Shown here: positions 54,878 to 64,000 of the stretch, one piece after another
Layout: each line of letters opens with the position of its first letter
Position numbering within the stretch: position 1 is the stretch's first letter
Assembly (NCBI GenBank): GCA_037043015.1
Contig: CM073324.1
Coordinates: 3,713,413 to 3,777,412, forward strand
Source of the DNA: Bryum argenteum
Taxonomy: Eukaryota > Streptophyta > Bryopsida > Bryales > Bryaceae
Direction: 5' to 3'
Length of the DNA stretch: 64,000 nucleotides
The notes under the pieces: model-generated
Seen by the model: only the letters and a program-made list of their open reading frames with translations
The model's database searches: none
What the model was told of the DNA's origin: nothing
Translations under genes and position numbers: made by a program

Positions 54878-55474
54878 TTAAGCCCTAACTCTCCTTGAAG
54901 CCCAAACAGGGTTTCTGCAATTTCGTCAACATGCGGATGAAGGGGATAAAAGTAATATTATTTCCTAAGATGTTTAGTGAGTTCTCCTTTAATACAAAGT
55001 GTATGTGATAAAATTTGAAATATCAAATTTCAATTTTTTGACATTCATCTAAAAATTTAAGGTTTCGAGTCCAAAGGGGAAGCTTAAAACAATTTATTCT
55101 ATTTTACTTTTCATTTTTTTGGAAATATAGCCATATCCAAATGACTACTCAAAATCCAAAGGCACCCATGTCAAAACGGGTACCAATGTTACAAGGATAG
55201 CCTCCAAAACTTTCAAAAACAAGTTTCACAATGCCAAAAAAAACTTGGAAAACAAACTTTTATTGTTACAATATCTCAAATCAGTCAAATGGTCAACATC
55301 CAACGGTCAATTTTTGGACTAGTAACTAAATATAGTCTCATGTACATGATCTTACGGTGAAAGTTTTAAAAAAGAAAATAAAATTGGGTCACACCTCTGA
55401 AAGTATATAGAGGTAGGAAATTGCATTTTAAGGTTTCAAGCTCCCAAGAAACACCGAGGAGAGTTGGGGGCCAA
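54878..55474. mobile_element. TTAA-flanked MITE, copy 3 (reverse orientation)
   Basis: The left end is TTAAGCCCTAACTCTCCTTG, and the right end is degenerate (GAGGAGAGTTGGGGGCCAAG). The interior is the reverse complement of the 11,580 copy (CAACATCCAACGGTCAATTT; ATCTTACGGTGAAAGTTT). Confidence 0.75.
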
Positions 55475-56100
55475 GTTTATAATTATATTTCTTGAAATAG
55501 GTTCTGAGTTCTTTTTCTTCCTTCATACGTATGTTCATCTGTTCATCTATGGTAAGTGACTTAGAAACCAAACAAATTTCAGATTGTCATGCTTATACGT
55601 AGTTTGCCAAGCGAATCAATCTTAGAAAATGTGTATGTTGGAGATTGGAATCACTGCTTCTGGATTATTCATACATTTTATGGGAAATTTGGAAGAGGAT
55701 CCCAAAGGTGTACCACTTGAAAAAAAATGCCAAAAAGTGATGTCGAAATGACAAGAATTTCAGTCATTTTGGTTGTCACTTGTGTTAGGTGACAATTTGC
55801 ATAATTGTTTGATGGAACAAGTCACTTTTGACAAATATGTCACTTATTACACTGTAACTATCTTCGTTTTTCCCATAAAAAATAAAGGCCCATCATGTAT
55901 AAATAATGTCAAGTGTCATCCTGTCACTTAAGCTAAAACCACAACTATCACCTTTTGTGCACATTTCTATTCATGTACCTAAATTGCTCAATCTAAAATT
56001 TTCATCATGATTATATAAAAATTCGAAATGGGAAGCTATAATGTACATCTAGCTTAGATAGATCTAGTAGACTAGGTTTTGAGCCACCTCATGAGAATAA
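55475..56100. other. Non-coding flank, duplicated at 62.6 kb
   Basis: The segment 55,505-55,770 aligns to 62,600-62,870 (GAGTTCTTTTTCTTCCTTCATACG; GTGTACCACTTGAA; TGACAAGAATTTCAGTCAT). No gene seen. Confidence 0.6.
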
Positions 56101-56484
56101 TTATTTAGAGTAACTTATGAGAAGAAGCAAAAGGGCCGAAAAAGCAAAACTTACAATTGCGTGAGCGTTCACACAGCAACTTATGAAAAGAAAAGATCGC
56201 CGTTCACACGGCCTTGTCAGCCTCAGTTCATCAGCTTGCGTCCGCTGCCGGTCCCTGGTTGTTGCACAATCGCAATTTGAGAGATTGCATTCCTCCAGCT
56301 TCGCATTCCTTCGCGATGGATCTCGAGGGTAGGACGTAATGAATGTCTGCATTCTCATAAACAGAAAGAGACCCAGTAGCAGATGCACCATAAACTGGAT
56401 TAGGTCATATCCCCAAGGAAAGTGTGAGCGATTCGGACCCAAAAACCTGCTCTGATTTCGCGAATTGGAGACATAATCGATCAA
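56101..56484 (-). CDS. Possible small membrane protein, unrecognised
   Basis: A 127-residue frame has one clear hydrophobic segment (FMVHLLLGLFLFM, residues 31-43) followed by a basic/polar stretch (TSYPRDPSRRNAKLEECNLS) and a second hydrophobic tail. Upstream on the same strand, CTGCGCGCAATCAG and possible splice sites suggest that it could be an exon. It lies divergently from the RING+PHD fragment, about 310 bp apart. No family is recognised, and the coding status is uncertain. Confidence 0.3.
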   Translation of the reverse strand: MIDYVSNSRNQSRFLGPNRSHFPWGYDLIQFMVHLLLGLFLFMRMQTFITSYPRDPSRRNAKLEECNLSNCDCATTRDRQRTQADELRLTRPCERRSFLFISCCVNAHAIVSFAFSALLLLLISYSK

Positions 56485-56792
56485 CCCGAAGCGATGACGA
56501 GGAACACTTACATGCGAATTGGGGTTTTGTAACCTGATTGCGCGCAGTTTGCCCTAAATCGAAAGAGAATCAGAAAGCAGATGATGTTTGGTCACAGTCA
56601 GCTACAGTGCTGAATCATAGGATGGAGCGATCATAGAGTTTGGTCCATACGGGTCGTGAGGAGCTTCATCACGAGATGAGGCCTTCGGCGTCCAGCCGAG
56701 GACCAAGCGGAAGCCGGGAATCCTTGCTGAGCCGATTTTGAACCTTTTTTGAATGAAATTGCATAGTTTCCAAAGAAAACATGCTGAAATAG

Positions 56793-57645
56793 GTCTTACA
56801 AGGGATTCGACAGGTCGTGGGCGATGAAGGGAGTGGCCGTTGTGGCATCTGCGCAGCAAATATTGCGGTCCGTGGAGTGCTGGATTGCTGCAGTCACGAG
56901 TGAGTTTCAGTGCATTTGTCTGATTGATCCATCAGCTTCTAGTTCGTTTCCACACTTTTTAGATTTCAGTGAATTAGAAGCTGTTCTCGTATGTCAGCTC
57001 TCTAATGCCATCCCTGCTTTTACTCTGCGTAGGTACTGCTTTGACTGTATCGAGAACTGGTCATCCGTTTCCAATCTGTGTCCTCTCTGTAAACTGCAGT
57101 TTCGGTTCATTTCTGTAAGCTTACCTTCATCTGTTGTCGTTGATCGTCTTCCTTGGACTTGATCATTACACGGGGCAGAGCAATATTCATTAGGGTTTTT
57201 CATGTATGTCGACTGAAGTTTTCATGCCTGTAGTGGCTACTTTCTACAGGTGGAGAATGTCTATGACCAAGCAAGTGATGTCATAAAGAACTGTAACTTT
57301 CTTCCTGTGAAACAAGAGAGGTTCAACCAAACCCAGCAGATACTGACTTTACAGAAGCTTTGTTTGCGCATTTGGATTCTCAACCGCTGTTGTTGTGCAG
57401 GGAGGAAGAATCGTGGGATACCGAACCTGCTCTTCCTTTCTCGTTCCCCTCTTGTTTCATCGATGAAGACGTAAGCTCTTTCTTTCCCTTGCTTGATGAC
57501 TGTAAAATCATTCATGGGTTTATAACTACTGTGATTATACAGGCTGTGGCATGCTTGGAGGGGAAGAAGTGCCTTGTGCGAGCAGGAGTTTCTCTTCAAG
57601 ATGAAGATGCAGCTGATACTTTTGTTGCTTGTGATTCATGCGATC
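56793..57645 (+). pseudogene. 5' fragment of a plant RING+PHD finger gene, broken inside the PHD finger
   Basis: Four exons can be read: up to 56899, 57033-57114, 57250-57470 and 57543-57645, all with GT-AG borders. Exon 1 gives RCGICAANIAVRGVLDCCSH, and exon 2 continues YCFDCIENW...CPLCK, together a complete C3HC4-type RING. Exon 3 holds a linker and ends FPSCFIDED. Exon 4 begins AVACLEGKKCLVRAGVSLQD and reaches CDSCDRW, the first half of a PHD finger. It then runs into unrelated AT-rich DNA at about 57,645. This domain order matches plant RING+PHD proteins. A one-base shift near 57,315 also breaks exon 3. The first exon's true start is not visible. Confidence 0.75.
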
Positions 57646-58380
57646 GGTGGGGAGATAATCAGTCTTCGATCTACAGATATCAAACTTTTGTATGGAATGT
57701 AATAGTACTCATTTTAATACAATTCATCCTATTCGAAGGAATTATGTTTTATTTACACAATGACAAAGATAATTATGAACATCACCAATCTCAAAAAAAT
57801 ACTCATACATTATGACTCAATGAAATATACATCACAACTCACAACCCTTTTTGTCTTGAATCTATTATTCTAAACTCATACTCCTACATATATGTCACAC
57901 CCACAGATAACAACCCTGAACTCAAACATAGCTCAAGGAAGTTTCAAAGTATACATATCCAAGTATACATTAACATAGTAATACTTGCACCCACTACCCA
58001 CCATTCACATCAACAAAAGAGTCACAAAGCATGGCTTCATTTGCACACTAATTTTCAAACACTCATATAAAACAGCAGTATCTCCAAGAAAAATTAAAGG
58101 ATATGTGGATATCATGAAGTCATACTTCCAGTAACAAAATGAGTAACACAATGAGTTCCAAATTGACATTGGTGTCATGTCCTCTGCACATAAAATCAAC
58201 ATAAAGATCAAGGACCTCTGGACAGAAATATCCAAAGACCTATACACATAAACATCTATGGATGTCTGGACAAACAATCAGGGTTGAATAATCGTTGCAA
58301 ATCACAAACGTTGCTTTGGAAAATGAGCATGCAAGCATGCATCAACTCCGGATGTGTGTTCAATCTTCCGTCGGTGGCGC
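57646..58380. other. AT-rich non-coding DNA replacing the rest of the RING+PHD gene
   Basis: From the break inside the PHD finger onward there is no coding signal. CACACC/ATACAT-rich sequence contains only short random frames. Confidence 0.5.
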
Positions 58381-59146
58381 TCATCCACATCGATCAGCCA
58401 CCTCTGCCGCCAATGCACGGAGGAAGGCATCATAGGGAGCTGCGGAGATCACATAGACGCCGGAGTGGTTGTCGATCACCGACGGGAACTGCTCTTGCAC
58501 CGTCTTCATCTCCTCGATCAGCGCGAACAGTGATTTGTACCACATGCTCATGTCCAGCATATCCCACGCTGGCGGCTCAGCAGCTTGCTCCTGAGCCGTC
58601 ATCACATTGTCCGCCATCATGAGTAACACGCTGCTAATCTCGTGCTTGTCGTCGAGACTTCTCGTCATAAAAGTAGGCCCATTCGTGGAGAGAAACTCAA
58701 GGCACCCGGAGTGCCACACCTCGCCTACATTCACCCCGCATACGAAACCAACGGGTAAGAAGCCAGAGTAAGAACAGAGCGAGTTGTGCGCTGCAGAGCG
58801 AGTTGTGCGCTACAGAGCGAGTTGTGCGCTGGAATGCGAGCAGTGCTTCTTTACATCCTACACGGCGTTGACGGTCATGTTTTTGAGCGGTAATGGTCAG
58901 AGAGCACGTACCTTGTTTCAGAGTCTTCATGGAAACCGATCTCGTGCTCATTTCATATTGGCAGCCTCCAGTTGCACATTGGAATGCCAAGGTGACTTCG
59001 GAGGTGTCTTCATCGTTGACTTCGGAAGTGTCTTCATCGGTGACTCCGGAGGTGTCTTCACGAATCGGTGACATGAATGTCTGAATCTCACTCCTTCGAG
59101 ACGACCTAGCAACGGCGTTCAGTGCCTCCTCCAGCGAAAACTCCAT
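58381..59146 (-). CDS. Two-exon hypothetical protein, 192 residues
   Basis: Exon 1 is 59146-58912 (start MEFSLEEALNAVARSSRRSE) with donor CAAG|GTACGT. Exon 2 is 58724-58381 with acceptor GAATGTAG|G. The junction codon joins in phase, and the frame stops at 58,381. Exon 1 holds three short acidic repeats (EDTSGVTD, EDTSEVND, EDTSEVT). Exon 2 (WHSGCLEFLSTNGPTFMTRS; PPAWDMLDMSMWYKSLFALI; GVYVISAAPYDAFLRALAAE) looks alpha-helical and globular. A 5'-UTR intron acceptor (TTTGCAG) may lie at about 59,178. The family is not recognised. Good splice sites and phase argue for a real gene. Confidence 0.5.
58775..58831. repeat. 19-bp tandem repeat, three copies, in the intron
   Basis: CAGAGCGAGTTGTGCGCTG recurs at 58775, 58794 and 58813 with a period of 19. 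It lies within the intron of the minus-strand gene. Confidence 0.85.
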
Positions 59147-59953
59147 CGGCTGGTATTCTTGTATCGATTACACGTACTGCAAACAACACAAAACAAGGGG
59201 AATCGTTCAGGCAGAATGAGATGACTATCTGAAAGAGAGTGCTGATGTTAAGGGACAAACAAGTGGTAGAATCACAACCACTGCTGTGGACGTACACAGA
59301 GGAAATGCTAGATATTAAAGAAAAAATGTGCAGCAATGACAGCTCGCATATGATCCGGATTCCCTGAGAAACTGATATCGAAGGCAAGATAGAGCCTAAG
59401 GTGCGTCAATACTGAGACGGTTAAGGACGTGAGTATATGGATTCATGAGATACTACCTGCAAAGACGATGTAGTCTGCAATTGGTGACAGAACCGATGGA
59501 GTGAGACTGGGAAGAAAGTGAGTCACGATTAGACACTAGCACAGTCGGGGCCGAGAAACAATGATCGTGTCTCCTGAAAATTTCTTGGAAAGATCATGCG
59601 CTGACTTTGAATTCCTTTACTTCGTAGCAGTCTGCATTCGGAAGGTAAAGTGCGATTGTTGAAAAGATCGTGAGCAAAACTTGACATATGACTCCCACAT
59701 AATCATGTAGTGTGTCGTTCGCAGCACCACTGCATCGTCATTTGGGTCCCCAAATTTGGCAAAGAATAAATGCGAGGCAATAGGACCCATCCCCGGATGG
59801 GGATCGTGCTGCCGGGACTAACCATGCAGGCATGTACAGTATACGTATGTCAGTATTGACACTTTACAATATTAATGAAGGATCGTGAATATTAAGCAAA
59901 GGAACCTTCACGGCACTTAACTTGGGGGTTCACGATGGCGGACTATTTGTTGT
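59147..59953. other. Upstream region of the minus-strand gene, no other gene seen
   Basis: No credible frame. It may contain the promoter and 5' UTR of the 192-residue gene. No specific element can be supported. Confidence 0.4.
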
Positions 59954-59998
59954 AACCAAGGCTGCTGTGTTCTCGGTGGCACCGGAGCAGCCTTGGTT
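59954..59998. repeat. Short perfect hairpin
   Basis: AACCAAGGCTGCT at 59954-59966 is the exact complement of AGCAGCCTTGGTT at 59986-59998, with a 19-nt loop. It is flanked by GTTCACGAT and TTTCACGAT. No T-tract follows. Its role is unknown. Confidence 0.6.
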
Positions 59999-60129
59999 TC
60001 ACGATTCACGGCAGATGTACAGCAGCCGACATCACCAGAGTTTGTGACATCAGTCAGTCACGTACCTTTGCGTTCGTTGCTGAGTCGATTCCCAGTAGAG
60101 TCACCGCCGCGTTACCCCCACAAGTTTGT

Positions 60130-60252
60130 CGTCATGCACCTTTGCTTTAGTGGTGAGTCCCAGTCCGAGTTTGCGATGAAGGAAGATTACAAAAAGCAAA
60201 CCTAGAAAAGAATAAGTACTATTCCCAGTTAGTTAGAGAGAGAGAGAGATGC
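60130..60252. repeat. Copy of the 51.57-51.67 kb segment
   Basis: GGTGAGTCCCAGTCCGAGTT, GATGAAGGAAGATTACAAAA and TTCCCAGTTAGTTAGAGAG correspond to 51,570-51,660. The copy ends in an (AG)8 run. Confidence 0.65.
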
Positions 60253-60329
60253 TTTTGCCACAGATGCTCCTCTCATGAAGCAATGACCATCCACAAGTGA
60301 ATCGTGGATAGGGGTACTTATTGAAGAGG

Positions 60330-60940
60330 ACTAAATAAAGAGCTCATCAATGGGGATGAAGGGGACCTTACTCACAAACTAATCAAATACATGCATGCAT
60401 GGTCATGGCCATCATCATTTGGTCATATATCAGTTTTGATGACTTTGAAGAGTTTCCGTAAGTGGTATTTGATTGTTATCAAGAGTTTATTAGATCCCAA
60501 TAATATAACACTTGAGGAGTCAAAGGGACATGAGTATGGAACATGAAAATGAGAGCAAAGAAGGAGTGAAGGGGAGATCAAGGAAACTAGGAACCGAGAG
60601 GATAAGAAAGTCTACGAAAGGAGGATGGGAACCACGAACACAAAGTGAGAACGAGGAACAAATGATGAAGACGAGGAACAAATGATGAGAACATGGAACA
60701 AATGACGGAAACCAACAAGGGAATTTGTAAAAAGGGGAACTTAGAAGAAAGGTTGGAAACCGGGAACAAGACAAAGCATGGGGAACTGAGAAGTAGGGCA
60801 TGGAGGTCATGCTATAAATCTCAAATTGCAGGAGGATCATCAACGAGGGAACCGAGGATGGGGGGTAGTTTTTGAAGAGCACCAAATAAAAAGCTCCCCA
60901 TTGGGAACAGGGACCTTACTCACGAATTTTTTTTTTTTTT
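60330..60940. repeat. Third purine-rich block, related to 52.1-53.3 kb
   Basis: It has the same order of landmarks as the 52-53 kb blocks (CAAATACATGCATG, GGTATTTGATTGTTAT, AATATAACA...GGAGTCAAAGGGACATGA, AACAAATGATGA repeats, AAATAAAAAGCTCCC). A T18-type run follows at about 60,929. Confidence 0.75.
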
Positions 60941-62128
60941 TTTTAATTTTTTTAATTTTTCATGTTTGTGTCCGGAGGACACGGACATATATTCTTAACA
61001 GGTTATAATATTTTTTTATACCTAGTTCTGGATAATTTACATGCTTAAAATATATATATATATAAAGAAAAAAATAAAATAAATTGATCTGGCTTTTTTG
61101 ATGTCCATATCTGGAGGATACAGGTAAGGACTTGTTAATAAAAAATAGTTTTTTATAACTATTAACTGTTAATGGCTCTGTGATGTTGAGAAATGATCCC
61201 GGGGTTAATATTTTTAGAATGTAGAGTGAGGGTTCGAAGATAGCCGTTTACTTCAGGACGATGGTTTTCGCCATGGCTCTCTCGACTTGATGGCGAGGTT
61301 CGCGAAAGTTGTAAAAAAAAATAAAAATCGCTTTAAGATTGTTGTCGAGCTGAAATTCATGTCAAAATTGTTGTTACCATGTTTGTACAAGTACACAAAA
61401 ACAAAGATCACATATTCGGGGTTGCTTGGCTAACTTTTTGGGGGAGGGTTTGTGGTGATTTTGGGTTGGCAAAGCTCCTATTTAAGACTTAAACGTCCCA
61501 TGGTGGCGTAAATCAATGACTGCAAATATGCGGAAAAAAAAAAGAATATATTATTGGCCATAACGACACGCTTAGACCTTTAAGGGTTAAGTTGTTTGGC
61601 AGTTACACTTGTCGAAGAGCAAGTACCATGAGTGATTTTAATAGAGTAGCAATCAATTGAAAAGTACCTCTAGAAAATCCTACATCTCACACTTGTGCAA
61701 ATGATTATAATGTTTTCTGACTATTATAATATAGTAATGAGTTCTTTGGTACCTTAGCTCATTGCAAGCCTCCTACATAAGTTTGTAAACCTCAAATGAG
61801 TGTATGATGAACTAGAGATTGGTAATTATCCCTGTCGCGCAACTTATTTTTAGAGGAATTGTGTTTTTGGCTCAGTATGTACTGTAATGCTTGTTTAAAG
61901 TTCATGCTATCCAAAAAAAAATTGTTTTGCTTGTTTTCAATCAAAGTCATGGATCTCACATTTGTGCAATTGATAACTCGAATTTTTTGGTATAATTCTA
62001 ATACTAGTGAGGTGCAAGATTCTTACAATTACAAATTTTTAGGTCGTCTCATAAATATCCAAAGAATCTTTTAAAGATTTCCTCATAATGGGGGGAAAGT
62101 TGGTTGCTATTTCCTCATGCCTTTAAAG
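60941..62128. other. AT-rich non-coding DNA, right copy of the segmental duplicate
   Basis: It aligns in pieces to 53,390-54,870. A (TA)n run lies at 61,049-61,062. No gene seen. Confidence 0.55.
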
Positions 62129-62600
62129 TTAACCTCTAACTCTCCTTGAAGCCCAAACAAGGTTTTTGCAATTTTGGGCACCCCGGATGAAAGGGATAAA
62201 ATCTATATTTTTTCCTAATATTTTTTTAGTAAGTGATATTTTTACTGCAAAGTGTATGTGGTAAATTTGGCAAAGTCAAATTTCAATTTTTTAAATTTTC
62301 ATCTAGAAGTTTTAGGTTTCAAGTCCAAATGGGGCAACTTAAAAAAGAGTTTAGTTTTTTTTTTTTTTTTTTTTCCTTTTTCTTTTTTCTTTTTTTTTAT
62401 TAATTTTTTTTGGCAATATGTTCACAATCAGATCACTTTTCAAAATCCAAAGGCGCACATGTCAAAAAGTATACCAATTCTACAAGGACAACCTCCAAAC
62501 TTTCTAAAACAAGTTCCACAATGCCCAAAAAAACTCGGAAGACAAACTTTGATTGTTACAATATTTGAAATGGTCAACATCCAACGCTCAATTTCTGGAC
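62129..62600. mobile_element. TTAA-flanked MITE, copy 4, right end deleted
   Basis: The left end is TTAACCTCTAACTCTCCTTG. The interior matches copy 3 up to the CAATTTCTGGAC string at about 62,600, where sequence jumps to what lies beyond the right end of copy 3. A deletion has therefore removed the right inverted repeat. Confidence 0.72.
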
Positions 62601-62875
62601 GAGTTCTGAGTTCTTCTTCTTCCTTGATACGTACATGCATCTATGGTAAGTGGCTTAGAAACGGAACAAAGTTTAGATTGATATGCTTATTAGGAGTTTG
62701 CCAAGGGAATCAATCTTAGAAAATGTGTATGTTGGAAATTGAACCAATTGAAATGACTACTTTTGTATTTATATTACACTTTATGTGAATTTAGGAAGAG
62801 GAACCCGAAGGTGTACCACTTGAAGAAAAATGCCAAAAAGTGATGTTGAAATGACAAGAATTTCAGTCATATTGG
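62601..62875. other. Non-coding flank matching 55.5-55.8 kb
   Basis: It aligns to the sequence beyond MITE copy 3 (TTCTTCCTTGATACG, TATGGTAAGTGGCTTAGAAA, AATCTTAGAAAATGTGTATG). No gene seen. Confidence 0.6.
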
Positions 62876-62926
62876 TTTGAAGGTTCGTGGACTTTGAAGG
62901 TTCGTGGACTTTGAAGGTTCGTGGAC
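62876..62926. repeat. 17-bp tandem repeat, three copies
   Basis: TTTGAAGGTTCGTGGAC starts at 62876, 62893 and 62910 without mismatch. Confidence 0.92.
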
Positions 62927-63271
62927 TTCCTAGCGTACAGACTGTTTGGTTGATAGGATACCGACCCAGAACATACACATCTTCTACTGTACATGTAGAG
63001 TTTCAGCGAGGTTCTTTTTGAGCACAATTAAGATAGTCGGTAATGTGACTTGGCCCTCCTATATATAATTGCTCTGCGTGAACCGAGAATCTGCACGTGG
63101 ATAAATTGGTTACTTTCGGTATGCATGTATCATTTTCTTGTTGCACACTGCAGTGTTTACGAAGTTCGTATCTGAGATGAAATGCTCACAAAGCAATTTC
63201 TGTTCATCCCTGTACTGCAACCGTATGAGGCACTTGGGTTGGTGCGTAGTGCTCTACATTATTACAGTCAA
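62927..63271. other. No feature recognised
   Basis: No coding frame or repeat is supported, apart from TTTACGAAGTTCGTA near 63,157, a half-length relative of the palindrome family that may be coincidental. Confidence 0.4.
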
Positions 63272-63491
63272 TACACTGAATAGGTAGATTAGTGTTAGAT
63301 TTTAATAATATTTGAAAATGCTGTAAGATTTTACTTTTACTAAAAAAAATTATCAAGAGTATTGATTCCATTACTATGGAAGGATCCCCATCTTGATGGA
63401 TGTAGAGGGTAAAAATATTGATCAACAATAAAAACTTACAACATGTTTATATAAATTAGTGTATCTAACACTAATCTACCTATTTAGTGTA
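63272..63491. mobile_element. 220-bp foldback MITE
   Basis: The arms 63273-63300 and 63463-63490 are 28-bp inverted repeats with one mismatch (TAGGTAGATTAGTGTTAGAT and its complement). Both ends are bordered by TA. The short AT-rich interior has no ORF. TA borders suggest a Tc1/mariner-type mobiliser, but this is inference. Confidence 0.6.
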
Positions 63492-64000
63492 CTTGAAAGG
63501 GACTTACCAATGATCTTTTATCGATGGGACTTGGCAAGAACTTTATCTCAATTTTTACGTTTTTCTGGAGTCAGCTTGGCATTACAGGTCATGCTTGCAT
63601 ACTCAAGGTAAGCATGTAGAAGAGGTGCCTAAGCATAATCTCGCGGTCCGGATCCCCAATCCAATAATTTTTCAAATTCCTATTCTATTGTCAAGACCAA
63701 CCTTTGTATTCGAGTTTCAGCATACTTCCATGTGAAAATCAAAATTTTCTCTAAGTTTAATAGGTTCTATGAGGGCAAAAGTTATGTAGACATGTACCTA
63801 ACTCACTTAGGAACAAGAATTTGAAGAGGCTCATTTCAAATTTTCATTTGAAATTGGTTTTTTTGGCTCACGAAACACCTTGATCCTCATTGCAACAAGG
63901 GAAAATAAAACTTCTTTTATTTTAACTTTGATCATTTAGATCTCACAGATGATGAGGGAATTGAATGTAAAATTTTATGTACATGTAAATGTACAAGTAA
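63492..64000. other. No feature recognised
   Basis: AT-rich DNA with no ORF above background and no clear repeat relation to the rest of the window. Confidence 0.4.

Noticed and set aside
56602-56859. 85-codon minus-strand frame overlapping the RING exon
   Set aside because: It overlaps the better-supported RING exon, and no family or splice evidence supports it.

Overview
The window looks like a piece of a large, transposon-rich streptophyte genome (a land plant or charophyte alga). The reasons are GT-AG introns in the gene models, CCCTAAA-type motifs, Ty3/gypsy elements of which one carries a chromodomain, a Ty1/copia remnant, a hAT-type element with an 8-bp target duplication, and a plant-style RING+PHD gene fragment. 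Nothing in it is prokaryotic in layout. The species cannot be fixed from the sequence alone. Many coding regions carry 1-3 nt indels, some of which look like uncorrected long-read errors rather than biology.

Layout. 1-3.4 kb: the end of an unidentified ORF, non-coding DNA, and a ~106-bp AT-rich satellite (about 10 units). 3.4-11.5 kb: a four-exon gene of about 1,795 codons. Its exon 1 has a ParB/sulfiredoxin-like NGQH box, the exon 2/3 junction resembles the SAM-binding motif of beta-class DNA amino-methyltransferases, and exon 3 is mostly an Ala/Glu/Lys coiled coil. Its promoter, introns 1 and 2 and one exon are peppered with the 20-bp palindrome TTACGAACGGCCGTTCGTAA. This is the most unusual part of the window. 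11.6-15.35 kb: a TTAA-flanked MITE, a ~470-bp foldback and a dispersed GACCCTAAACTAGC repeat.

15.36-27.7 kb: a Ty3/gypsy element on the minus strand with ~750-bp LTRs, gag, protease, RT, RNase H and integrase. An 800-codon extension follows pol in frame and ends in a C2H2-like finger. Two DNA transposons have jumped into it: a 1,264-bp hAT-like element (TSD GTACCAAG) and a 930-bp TTAA-specific, piggyBac-like element with perfect 20-bp inverted repeats. A second, truncated 3' end abuts the right LTR. 27.7-30.3 kb: short repeats and two copies of a ~214-bp near-perfect hairpin.

30.29-47.80 kb: three head-to-tail copies of a ~5.67-kb chromodomain Ty3 element sharing four LTRs. The whole array is flanked by one 5-bp duplication (ACAAG). 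The primer-binding site of each copy is complementary to the predicted first 11 nt of its own transcript, as in Tf1/sushi self-priming elements. 47.8-51.5 kb: an AT minisatellite and an internally deleted copia element.

51.5-64 kb: two related non-coding blocks (about 52.1-55.8 and 60.3-62.9 kb) containing purine-rich repeats and further MITE copies. Between them lie a 5' fragment of a RING+PHD gene, broken inside the PHD finger, and a small two-exon minus-strand gene of unknown function. A 220-bp foldback element ends the annotated part.
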